A stretch of 64,000 nucleotides of DNA from Fremontodendron californicum (taxonomy: Eukaryota > Streptophyta > Magnoliopsida > Malvales > Malvaceae), in the NCBI GenBank assembly GCA_030761205.1, contig JAULJL010000002.1:20811010-20875009 (forward strand), read 5' to 3'. Positions 46,476 through 54,810 of the stretch are shown piece after piece (the stretch's first letter is position 1; every line of letters starts with the position of its first letter). Below the pieces are notes generated by a model. The model ran no database searches. It was not told the DNA's origin and was given only the letters and a program-made list of their open reading frames with translations. The translations under genes and the position numbers were made by a program.

Positions 46476-49352
46476 ATGCTTGTTTGGCGACGTGATTTTA
46501 GATCTCGTCGTTTAGTTAGATTTTATTGTGAAACTTTTTCAGGTAATCTTTCTAATACAACTCCTACCATGGCTGACAATGAAAGTGTTCATGCTGAAGG
46601 TGAGAACAGACAAGTACGCACCATGCGTGAATACTTGCAACCAACTCGAAGCTCATCACCCTCTTGTTTTATTTTTCCTCTCAATGCAAACAACTTTCGT
46701 TTTAAATCAGGTATGATAGCTTTGCTTCCAAATTTCCATGGGTTAGAATCGGAAAGTGCTTACTCGTTTCTAAAAGACTTCGAAGATGTATGTGTCACCT
46801 TTAATGACCAACAATGTACAAATGAAATTGTCAAGCAAAAATTATTTCCTTTTTCTTTAAAAGATAAAGCAAAAATTTGGCTTCATAATTTAAAACCAAG
46901 GTCAATTGGCACATGGCAAGAATTACAAACTGAGTTTCTAAAGAAATTTTTCCCAGCACATAAAACTACTGCTTTGAAAAGACAGATTCAAAATTTCAAT
47001 CAAAATCAAAATGAAGCATTTTTTCAGTGCTGGGAGCGTTTTAAAGATTTGTTAAGTTCTTGTCCACATCATGGTTTTGAAAAATGGCGTCTTATTAGTT
47101 TCTTTTATGAAAGTTTAACTCCCGAAACTAAACAATTTGTTGAAACAATGTGTAACAGTGAGTTTCTAGAAAAAGAACCTGAAGAAGCCTTTGACTACCT
47201 AGACCATTTGGCAGATAACTCTCAAGCCTGGCACACAGATAATTCCTCTGAAAGTTCCAATAGATCTAATCTTGTTTCTAACAGAGGTAAATATCATTTT
47301 AGTCAAGAAGATGAGATAAAAGCTAAAGTAGCTAATTTGGCTAGAAAGATTGAAGCCATGGAACTTAGAGAAGTAAAAGAAGTCAAAACGGTTAAAAATG
47401 ATGAAAGTTGTGGAATTTGTGAAATCATGGGACACCCCACTTCTGAATGTCCAAACATTCCCATTCTTAAAGAAGCGTTGCATGATCAAGTAAATTCCAT
47501 GAACACATTTAAAAAGCCTTTTGCTTCTCCTTACTCTGAAACGTATAACCTTGAATGGAGAAGTCATCCCAACTTCAGTTGGCGGAATAATAATCATGTT
47601 CAGGTACCACAATCTCAAAAGCCGGGCAACACTTTTTCCTATCAACCTTCACGTGTACAAACCTTGGAAGAGACATTGCAAGCATTCATGCAAACACAAG
47701 AAAATGTGAATAACCAAACTTCACAGGACATCAATGAGATCAAAAACACCTTGTCCACATTGACAGCTTCATTACGCACTCAAGAAAAAGGTAAGTTTCC
47801 TGCTCAACCTCAGCCTAACCCTTCTACTCAATGTCTTGTTTCTTGCTCCAATGAAACTCAACAGGAAAATGCCAGTTCTATCACAACTCTTCGAAGTGGA
47901 AAGGAAATTGACAAAAACATTCCATCAAAAGACCAAGATCCTCCTTCCCCTCCGAAAAGTAACGGTAAGGATGATGGTAAGTCTGAACTTCTTGAAAATT
48001 TGGACAAAGAAAAAGGTATGCATCCTGCTCCTTTTCCTCAAAGGTTGCAAACAATAAAGAATTTGAATCAAAATGCAGAAATTTATGAACTTTTCAAACA
48101 AGTTAAGATTAACATTCCTTTATTGGATGCAATCAAACAAGTTCCATCTTATGCTAAATTTTTGAAGGACATGTGCACAGTTAAAAGGAAACATAATGTA
48201 CAAAAGAAAGCATTTCTGACGGAAAGTGTGAGCTCAATCATTCAGCACCTTACTCCACAAAAATTCAAAGATCCTGGATGTCCAACAATCTCATGCATCA
48301 TTGGAAACACTAGAATAGAACGTGCATTGCTTGATCTTGGTGTTAGTGTTAATCTTTTGCCTTTTTCTGTTTATCAACAGTTAGGTTTAGGTGAACTCAA
48401 GGAAACACCTGTTACACTTCAACTAGCTGATCGTTCTGTAAAAATTCCTCGAGGGATAGTTGAAGATGTTTTGGTTCAAATTGATAATTTTTACTTCCCT
48501 GTTGATTTTATTGTTTTGGACACACATCCTGTTTCAAATCCAAATGTTCAAATTCCTGTTATATTAGGCCGTCCATTTCTTGCAACTTCTAATGCTCTGA
48601 TAAATTGCAGGAATGGTATGTTGAACATTTCTTTTGGAAATATGAATTTAGAATTAAATGTGTTCAACATTTGCAAGCAACCTGGTGATGATTCAGAAGT
48701 ACATGAAGTGGATTTCATTGAAGAACTTGTTCATGAACATCTCACCACTACCACATTCCATGATCCTTTAGAAGCTTATTTAATTGAATGTGAGTTTGAT
48801 AATGCTTCAGAAATTTCACACACTGATTCTTTGTTAAATTCTTTTCAGGTTAAGCATTGTTGGAAACAAAAGTTTGAGGAACTTCCATCACTCACAAATG
48901 TCACTGTACCATCAACTATTGGACCACCCAAGCTGGATTTAAAACCATTGCCATCCGAGCTAAAATATTCCTTTTTGGGTGAGAATGAAACTTTTCCAGT
49001 CATAAATGAACTTGAGGAACTCAGAAATGATGCATATGAGAATTCTAAAATTCATAAAGAAAGAACTAAAGCCTTTCATGACAAGTTAATTTCAAGAAAA
49101 ACATTTGATGTTGGGCAAAAAGTTCTACTTTATAATTCTAGACTTCACATATTTCCTGGTAAGTTGAGATCAAGATGGACTGGCCCATTTGTGGTTAAGC
49201 ATGTGTATCATTATGGAGCAGTTGACATTGAGAATCCTCAAAGTGGTAACGTATTCAAGGTAAATGGACAAAGACTCAAACTCTTTTTGGAAAATCATGT
49301 TACTCAAGAAGAGGTTGTTTTTCTTTCTGATCCTTGTTTTGAAAATAACTAG
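46476..49352 (+). CDS. Gag-protease polyprotein with RT, RNase H and integrase core deleted in frame
   Basis: The frame is 958 codons from the first ATG. The second ATG, at 46569 in an ACCATGG context (Met32), is the likelier start and lies after a candidate splice donor. Residues 75-250 are the Athila-type Gag capsid (SGMIALLPNFHGLESESAY, CWERFKDLLSSCPHHGF). A CCHC knuckle is Cys312, Cys315, His320, Cys325. The aspartic protease has LLDLGVSVNLLP with Asp620, and ILGRPFL at 697-702. The protein then reads to the usual start of the RT region (LKPLPSELKYSFLGENETFP) and at about residue 843 jumps to the integrase C-terminal tail (ELEELRNDAYENSKIHKERT, GKLRSRWTGPFVVKHVY). About 800 residues expected in relatives are missing, yet the frame stays open. 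It could form particles and process itself, but cannot copy or integrate DNA alone. Confidence 0.9.
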   Translation: MLVWRRDFRSRRLVRFYCETFSGNLSNTTPTMADNESVHAEGENRQVRTMREYLQPTRSSSPSCFIFPLNANNFRFKSGMIALLPNFHGLESESAYSFLKDFEDVCVTFNDQQCTNEIVKQKLFPFSLKDKAKIWLHNLKPRSIGTWQELQTEFLKKFFPAHKTTALKRQIQNFNQNQNEAFFQCWERFKDLLSSCPHHGFEKWRLISFFYESLTPETKQFVETMCNSEFLEKEPEEAFDYLDHLADNSQAWHTDNSSESSNRSNLVSNRGKYHFSQEDEIKAKVANLARKIEAMELREVKEVKTVKNDESCGICEIMGHPTSECPNIPILKEALHDQVNSMNTFKKPFASPYSETYNLEWRSHPNFSWRNNNHVQVPQSQKPGNTFSYQPSRVQTLEETLQAFMQTQENVNNQTSQDINEIKNTLSTLTASLRTQEKGKFPAQPQPNPSTQCLVSCSNETQQENASSITTLRSGKEIDKNIPSKDQDPPSPPKSNGKDDGKSELLENLDKEKGMHPAPFPQRLQTIKNLNQNAEIYELFKQVKINIPLLDAIKQVPSYAKFLKDMCTVKRKHNVQKKAFLTESVSSIIQHLTPQKFKDPGCPTISCIIGNTRIERALLDLGVSVNLLPFSVYQQLGLGELKETPVTLQLADRSVKIPRGIVEDVLVQIDNFYFPVDFIVLDTHPVSNPNVQIPVILGRPFLATSNALINCRNGMLNISFGNMNLELNVFNICKQPGDDSEVHEVDFIEELVHEHLTTTTFHDPLEAYLIECEFDNASEISHTDSLLNSFQVKHCWKQKFEELPSLTNVTVPSTIGPPKLDLKPLPSELKYSFLGENETFPVINELEELRNDAYENSKIHKERTKAFHDKLISRKTFDVGQKVLLYNSRLHIFPGKLRSRWTGPFVVKHVYHYGAVDIENPQSGNVFKVNGQRLKLFLENHVTQEEVVFLSDPCFENN
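46541..46548 (+). other. Candidate 5' splice site upstream of gag in element C
   Basis: TTTTTCAG|GTAATC with GT at 46543-46544, 26 bases before the ATG in ACCATGG at 46569. Position and sequence suit a donor for subgenomic RNAs that skip the polyprotein. Not proven. Confidence 0.4.
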
Positions 49353-49520
49353 ATGTAAATATAATTTTTACTAATTTCCAAAAAAAAAAATATTAATAAT
49401 AATAATAATCCATTTTTTTTAACCCCGGTTAAATGGCGGATAATGGTACTCCGTGATTATTTAAGTCGGTTCCATCAGCTACCCACAAAACTGATATTGT
49501 ATATAAATTTCTCTTTCAAT

Positions 49521-49543
49521 TTCTCTTTCATTTTTTTTTTCAG
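49521..49543 (+). other. Candidate 3' splice site before the Cys-rich frame
   Basis: A pyrimidine run (TTTCTCTTTCA then T10) ending CAG at 49543, one base before ATGGATGAT at 49545. This is a near-ideal acceptor, suggesting expression from a spliced RNA. Confidence 0.5.
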
Positions 49544-49544
49544 G

Positions 49545-50081
49545 ATGGATGATATTCTCACAAGATTGCAGAAACGATTTCCACATTTTCCTCAAAATAT
49601 TTTACTAAAGCTTTACCAAGTTCGATTTGAAAGATTAAGAATGCTTATGCACAAAGGGATTCCTGAAGACATACGTTGGATAATTGAAGCCAAGGTACGT
49701 GAAGATGAATATCTTCCTGTTTTGCATTTACCAGGTACAGGTAGAAGCACTTTTGCAAAGAAGCGACGAGCAAAGCGCATGAGTTCAAATTGCCACAAAT
49801 GTGCACGATGGACGTGTAAAGGTAAATGTCGTTCTATTGGGATTCTGTCCTCTAATCGAGATGATAAAATTGAATTCATTAAGGATGGACTGAGTAAGGA
49901 GAATTTGGGTAATATCCAACTTTCTCTTGAGACGCATCCTAGTGGAGACGTACAAAGAGAAATTCTTGATTTATGGCCGCAATTCCAAAGGGAATGGCAA
50001 CATCTTGGGAATCTGATGTTAAAAGACCCTGTTTGCCAGCTTGTAAGAAAACTGGATCGGAAGCATATCCTCGACTCATAG
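49545..50081 (+). CDS. Small basic Cys-rich protein of unknown function, env position
   Basis: 178 residues from the ATG after the candidate acceptor; the frame extends upstream to an ATG at 49443, but those 34 residues are hydrophobic read-through of the pyrimidine tract. The N-terminal half (1-60) is amphipathic and basic. A basic cluster, AKKRRAKR at 71-78, is followed at once by Cys83, Cys86, Cys91 and Cys95 (C-x2-C-x4-C-x3-C), likely a small zinc-binding, nucleic-acid-binding module. The rest (115-178) is acidic then basic, with no recognised domain. The arrangement 'GRS-x-aromatic-A-K/R-rich-then-CxxC' resembles the nucleic-acid-binding proteins of carla-/viti-type plant RNA viruses, but the second Cys pair is spaced differently, so a relationship is only a possibility. 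No signal peptide or transmembrane helix is seen, so it is not a conventional envelope protein. Confidence 0.6.
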   Translation: MDDILTRLQKRFPHFPQNILLKLYQVRFERLRMLMHKGIPEDIRWIIEAKVREDEYLPVLHLPGTGRSTFAKKRRAKRMSSNCHKCARWTCKGKCRSIGILSSNRDDKIEFIKDGLSKENLGNIQLSLETHPSGDVQREILDLWPQFQREWQHLGNLMLKDPVCQLVRKLDRKHILDS

Positions 50082-50410
50082 AAGGCGTTTAAGCCGTTTC
50101 TGGACGTAAAACCAGAGGAAGATGTGAGCCACAATCACAACTAAAATAAATGACTTCTCAGCTTTTGGTTTGATTTGCAATAACTTCATTTCGGTTTAAT
50201 TTACGTGTTGTTCGATTTGTGTAATTATTTTCGTTTTTTTTGCATTGGTCTTTTACGGTTGATTTTTCTTCTCTTTTTGATTTTCTTCCTGAAATCACGC
50301 AAAAATCTTTTGTTAGGTTAACATTTTCTTCTGACAGGTCAAATACACTTTCGGCGACATTATTACTCTTGTCTGATTCATTACTCAGTCCTCTATATAT
50401 TACACCATGT

Positions 50411-50426
50411 ACTCATTCTCTTTCAG
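50411..50426 (+). other. Candidate 3' splice site before the LOG frame
   Basis: ACTCATTCTCTTTCAG ends at 50426, 15 bases before the LOG start codon at 50442. A second acceptor in the same design as that at 49543. Confidence 0.45.
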
Positions 50427-50441
50427 GCACTTGAAAAAAAA

Positions 50442-51089
50442 ATGGAAAGTACTTCGTCCCAGCGCATTAAAAAAATTTGTGTCTTTGGAGGTGCTTATCC
50501 AGGGAAAAATAACATATTCGCTGATGAAGCCATAAGAATTGGAGTAATACTTGCCCAACAAAAGATCCAGTTGATTTATGGAGGCGGTAGTACGGGTTTA
50601 ATGGGAGCAGTCGCTACATCAGCACACGCCGGAGGAAGTCCAGTTCTAGGAATCGTGCCAAAACTATTCACAGGTTTTTGTGGACCTACCGTGAGTAAGG
50701 AAATACAAGTCTGGAGTATCCCTGAACGGATAACAATCATGTACCATTCTGCCGATGCATTCATTGCCTTACCAGGAGGTCTGGGTACTTTGGAAGAAAT
50801 AGCTTGCGTGGCTTCTTGGTCATCTTTGGTCACAAATAAGAAACCCATTGGTTTGCTTAATATTAATGGTTATTTTAGTAATTTGCTTTCATATTTAGAT
50901 AATGCTGTGGATAATGGATTCATGTTTTCAGAGGCAAGGAGAACCATAATTTCTGCTACAACCATTGAAGATTTACTCAAAAAGCTCCAAGCTTATGAGT
51001 ATTTATCTGCTACGGTTGTTTCGCAAACGCTCGGAAAAAGAAAAAGAGATATGGACGAGCAAGGAGTGGATTGCACTCTGTCTTTGTGA
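50442..51089 (+). CDS. LOG-type cytokinin riboside 5'-monophosphate phosphoribohydrolase
   Basis: 215 residues, about the usual length of plant LONELY GUY enzymes, which release active cytokinin bases from their riboside monophosphates in the cytosol. Visible family motifs: KKICVFGGAYPGKN near the N-terminus (phosphate-binding start), LIYGGGSTGLMG at 44-55, the ERxxxM element as PERITIM with Arg96, and the signature PGGLGTLEE at 111-119 with Glu119. KKPIGLLNINGYFSNLLSYL follows at 133-152. The residues known to be catalytic in LOGs (the Arg and Glu of these motifs) are present. Differences from typical LOG are Leu for Tyr in PGGYGT and Ile for Lys after the Arg. The tail has KRKRD, a possible nuclear signal. 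No introns, whereas plant LOG genes have several, so capture as processed RNA is likely. It lies between the polyprotein and the 3' LTR and could be made from a spliced RNA. Activity is untested. Confidence 0.88.
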   Translation: MESTSSQRIKKICVFGGAYPGKNNIFADEAIRIGVILAQQKIQLIYGGGSTGLMGAVATSAHAGGSPVLGIVPKLFTGFCGPTVSKEIQVWSIPERITIMYHSADAFIALPGGLGTLEEIACVASWSSLVTNKKPIGLLNINGYFSNLLSYLDNAVDNGFMFSEARRTIISATTIEDLLKKLQAYEYLSATVVSQTLGKRKRDMDEQGVDCTLSL

Positions 51090-53033
51090 CATTATCTAAC
51101 ATTTTGTTTGTTGTGTCTCAGTTATAATAAGTGGTTAGCAACCTCTGCAGGTAATATCTCCTAAATTCTACCTTTAGTAGGGGGTAAGGCACATATTTTG
51201 CTAATTTTAAAAATAAAAAAAAAGTTTGTTGTGTTTTAAGCAATTTAGAAGTATTCATTCTGAACAAGGTCTGAGTAAGGGAGACTTGAGACATACCTTG
51301 TCAGTTTGATTTTAATCTTTTTATGTTTACTTGTTAATTTTTGTTTAGTATTTTAGGATTAATTAGGTTGCATGAGTTTGTTTTGTTTTGAGTCTTAGTT
51401 ATTCCTATTCTTATGTTATTAGTTCTTTTCTCTTACACATGATTCTTTCATTTGGGTTAATAGACTTACATTGAGGACAATGTAAGAATTAAGTGTGGGG
51501 GAACGATTTAGGATTTCTTTTATTTTTGTCTACTATTTTTTTTATGAGTCTTTATTATTATTATTATTTTTTTAATGTGTTCTAGTTCCTTTTTAATACA
51601 ATGATGAGATATGAATTGCATAAGTCTAAAACAGATTTATTAGTGAGAAGATTTTCATGAGAATTGAGCTTGATGTCAACCTTTTTATGAGCCAATGTTA
51701 ATATGATATGTTGATTGAGAAAGAAGCATGTTTAGACTTAATCTGACTTGTATAATCATTCTTGTGAGTTTTTGAGCCTATAATGATTGATGCATTATAC
51801 AAATCAATCTAATTTTTTTCTTGAGTGCTCTTATGATTACATGATTCTCTAGAACTTGCTTTAAACCGTTTGAGACTATATTGATACATGTGACAACATG
51901 AATATGATAGAGGCATTAGGATTATAACCAGAGCCAAACAGCCATCCATTATTAATGTTCTAAGAGAACATCCCCACTAGTGAGCCAATTTGAGCCTACA
52001 TTAAATATGCTATTTTATTGGTAACCAGAACTTACACCCAGCCTAAATATACTTATATCCTTACCCTTGTTCTAAAGATGGATTATATATTTTGAGACAT
52101 ATTGCAAAAACAAGGGATACTTTTTGAAAATTTGGGTTAGAACGAAAGATAAGTGTGGGGGAGGAGAGAGGCAAAAGTCAAGAGAAAAAGAAAGGGATCA
52201 TTGTCAAATACATTCCCATATTAAAAAAAAAAAAAAAATCTTCTCTTGAACTTCTAGTTAAAGTAAAGAAAAAGATGTTACAAAGTTGGTTAGAATGAAG
52301 CAAAGGCTCAACATGAATATTTAGCCTATGTTATTATGTGCTTTATAAGAGTTTTGAGAAGTTTTATTCGTATGATCTTATTATGTCTCTAAACTCTATG
52401 AACTCTTTGGAACCTTTGTGATATCATTATCCTTTTGTTCTTTAACCACATTATAACCCTTTGGCCCCATTACAACCTTGAAAAAAGACCTCTTGATTTA
52501 TGAAGTTGTATGATCTAAATAGTGGAGAATAGGTGGACAAGCAAGCATATGGTAGAACTGTTTTCATGAGATTGATTGAGTGTAAACACTTTACCACTAC
52601 TTTAAAGAGTGAAAATCATGAGAGTATAGTGAGAAGTTGAGATTAAGTTGAATATGCACTATTTTGATTGAAATATGTTATGTTAATATTGGCTTAACTC
52701 ATTTATTTACATTCAAGCATGAATTTTTGTGAAATTCTTTGAGCTATTGATTAGTTTATAAGACTTGTTCAAAGATTGTCTCTAATTTATATTGAAAGGA
52801 TTAGGAGTAAATATTTTTAGTGTATGTAGTTTACTTATATTTTAGTTTTTCAATGTTTGTGGGTATCGTTCTAGCAAACCCTCACGAGACTAAACTCGTC
52901 CACTAGGGACACCTAGGGGTTTAAAGGCTTGTGTCACATGCTAAGTGCCACCGTGATTTCCAACGAAAATGGATTAGATTAGATTTTCTTATTTTATTTG
53001 TATTGAGTCGTTGCTAGGGACTAGCAACAATCT
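51090..53033 (+). other. 3' UTR of element C with repeated PPT-like words
   Basis: Non-coding, AT-rich, about 1.9 kb. AAGTGTGGGGG occurs at 51491 and 52151 and again as the true PPT at 53034. 'ACATTGAGGACAATGT' at 51469-51484 precedes the first, a motif typical of Athila 3' regions. No further gene is seen. Confidence 0.7.
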
Positions 53034-53046
53034 AAGTGTGGGGGTG
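53034..53046 (+). other. Polypurine tract of element C
   Basis: AAGTGTGGGGGTG immediately before the 3' LTR start TGATAACTCG. Confidence 0.8.
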
Positions 53047-54512
53047 TGATAACTCGTATAATTATATAGTTCTTAGTTATGTTTTATTATTGTTTTGTGT
53101 CAAATACGAGTTATTATTGCTTAGTCTAATTGTGTTTATGATATTTTATATTTTTATGTAATTTTGTGTTTTTCACGAGTTTCTTTGAGTGATTTCAGAT
53201 TACTAGGTTAAATCAAGAATTAAGGGCAAATCCAATTCAGTTCCAGTTCCGACACCTTTTTCCATATCAGCTATATCTGGAGTTTCACTCAAGCATTAAG
53301 GCTGAAAATTTTACAGTGCATAGTTAAGAGGCATATCTATCTTTTTCATGTTTTACACTTCTTGAAACGGAGTCGTTTTCCCTAGCGAAATCGACCATCA
53401 AGTTGGCTGATGTGCAATGAGGTCTGTGCTGACCTGTTTTGGTATTTTGACCATATCTTCCGATACACATGAGCAAATGATCTGATTTCAACGGCTATGG
53501 ATCCGTAACTGATAGGGGTATATTTTTATAGAAGACAATTTGATCAGATTGAGCCTCCAACATTGACAAAATCGACCATCAAGCTGGCTGATCAGAATTG
53601 TCATACAATATGACGAAAATTCTTAGAAAAATGCACCCACCTATTATACCTACCTTTGAAATTTATAAAGCTTGTCTCTTGTCATTTAGCTCTCCAAAAT
53701 GTGTATAAATAGAGGGCCTTGGATGAGCATTATTGTAGATTGGTAGGATATTAGCCATTGTAATAAAATTCTCTAAGTTTTATTTTTCTTTCCTTTCTCT
53801 AGTTTTCTTTTTCTTTATTTACTTATGCTTCTTACATTTCTTTTCATTTTATTCATATCTAGTATGTGTTGCTAATCATATTGTTGAGGTGATGATGTGA
53901 AGCTCTTGGTAAATGCTAAGGTTAGTCTCTTAAACATGAGCTAAAATGAATCATCATTTATAAACACTAGTATAGATAATATTTTCTTTTGGTTTAAAAT
54001 CATACTTGCAAAGTAGGGATCTTGATTCATTATTGACAATGAAAATGGCACGGTAAATGCTTGGTTTCATAACCATGATTTGTTGTAGACATATACCTTG
54101 GCATAAGGAATGCTTGGACTCTTTTTATGAGTTTTGAGGACACCAAATGAACATAATATCATATGCTATGGACGTTGGACAATTTGGACTGAATTGCTAA
54201 ACCTTCCGATTGGAATCTCGCTTATGTGTGAATTTCAATTGTGTAATAAAACAAGATTAATCTTAGCATAACACCAAGAGTGGATTCTCTAACCTCAACA
54301 TCTTTTCTTATTGTTTTTTATATCTTGTTTAATTTCTTTTATGTTATTTTGTTGTTGATTCCCTAATAGCTTGTTTACTTTCTTTTTCTTATATATTTAT
54401 AAACTTATACTTACTAATACGCTTCCCTGTGGTTCGACCTCGGACACCCGAGAATTTATTACTTGAACATAACCTGCACTTGGGTTTACAACTCTTAATT
54501 GAGTCTCCATCA
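53047..54512 (+). repeat. Element C 3' LTR
   Basis: TGATAACTCG to CTCCATCA, followed by the target duplication CACAT. TATA box at 53704-53711. About 30 single-base differences from the 5' LTR by eye. Confidence 0.95.
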
Positions 54513-54792
54513 CACATCTAGCAGAAGTTTAATCACATCTGTTCTTATAGGCCTTGAAAGCTTGGCGAGAGACTAACCATTTCTGTTCCAAAGTGCCACA
54601 CATATCTATTGACCTTGGTCCCCATATGCCCGATGTCCACCTAAGTACCACTTACTTTGGCTCAAGCACACCAAACACATCAGTACTCTAGTGTCCACTA
54701 GTGTTCAGCCTTAGTCTCTTCCACTACAATGGCCATATCCATTCCAGCAGACTCTCACAGTTGCGGACACTGATGTTTTCACCCGCAACATT

Positions 54793-54810
54793 TGGTGCTT
54801 TCATTGAGAG
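54793..54810 (+). other. PBS-like site of element H
   Basis: TGGTGCTTTCATTGAGAG, two bases after the inferred LTR end CGCAACA. It is at the right place for a PBS, but I cannot assign the tRNA. Confidence 0.5.

Larger units (their letters stand above)
44830..54512 (+). mobile_element. Element C: complete Athila-like element carrying a LOG gene
   Basis: It is bounded by LTRs of 1467 and 1466 bases with identical 5-bp target duplications CACAT (44825-44829 and 54513-54517). The interior has a perfect tRNA-Asp PBS, a 958-codon gag-protease frame with the RT-to-integrase core deleted in frame, a small Cys-rich frame, an intronless LOG-type frame, and a 2-kb 3' UTR ending in a PPT. All three frames are open. 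The LTRs differ at about 30 positions by eye, about 2 percent. It is inserted in the LTR of element H. Lacking RT and integrase, it would need enzymes supplied by a relative. Confidence 0.93.

Noticed and set aside
49443..49544. Upstream ATG extension of the Cys-rich frame
   Set aside because: The added residues are encoded by the pyrimidine tract of a likely splice acceptor; the ATG at 49545 is the better start.
49545..50081. Env-like glycoprotein
   Set aside because: The position fits, but there is no signal peptide, transmembrane helix or coiled-coil fusion region.
50576..50848. Minus-strand frame of 90 codons
   Set aside because: Antisense shadow of the LOG coding sequence.
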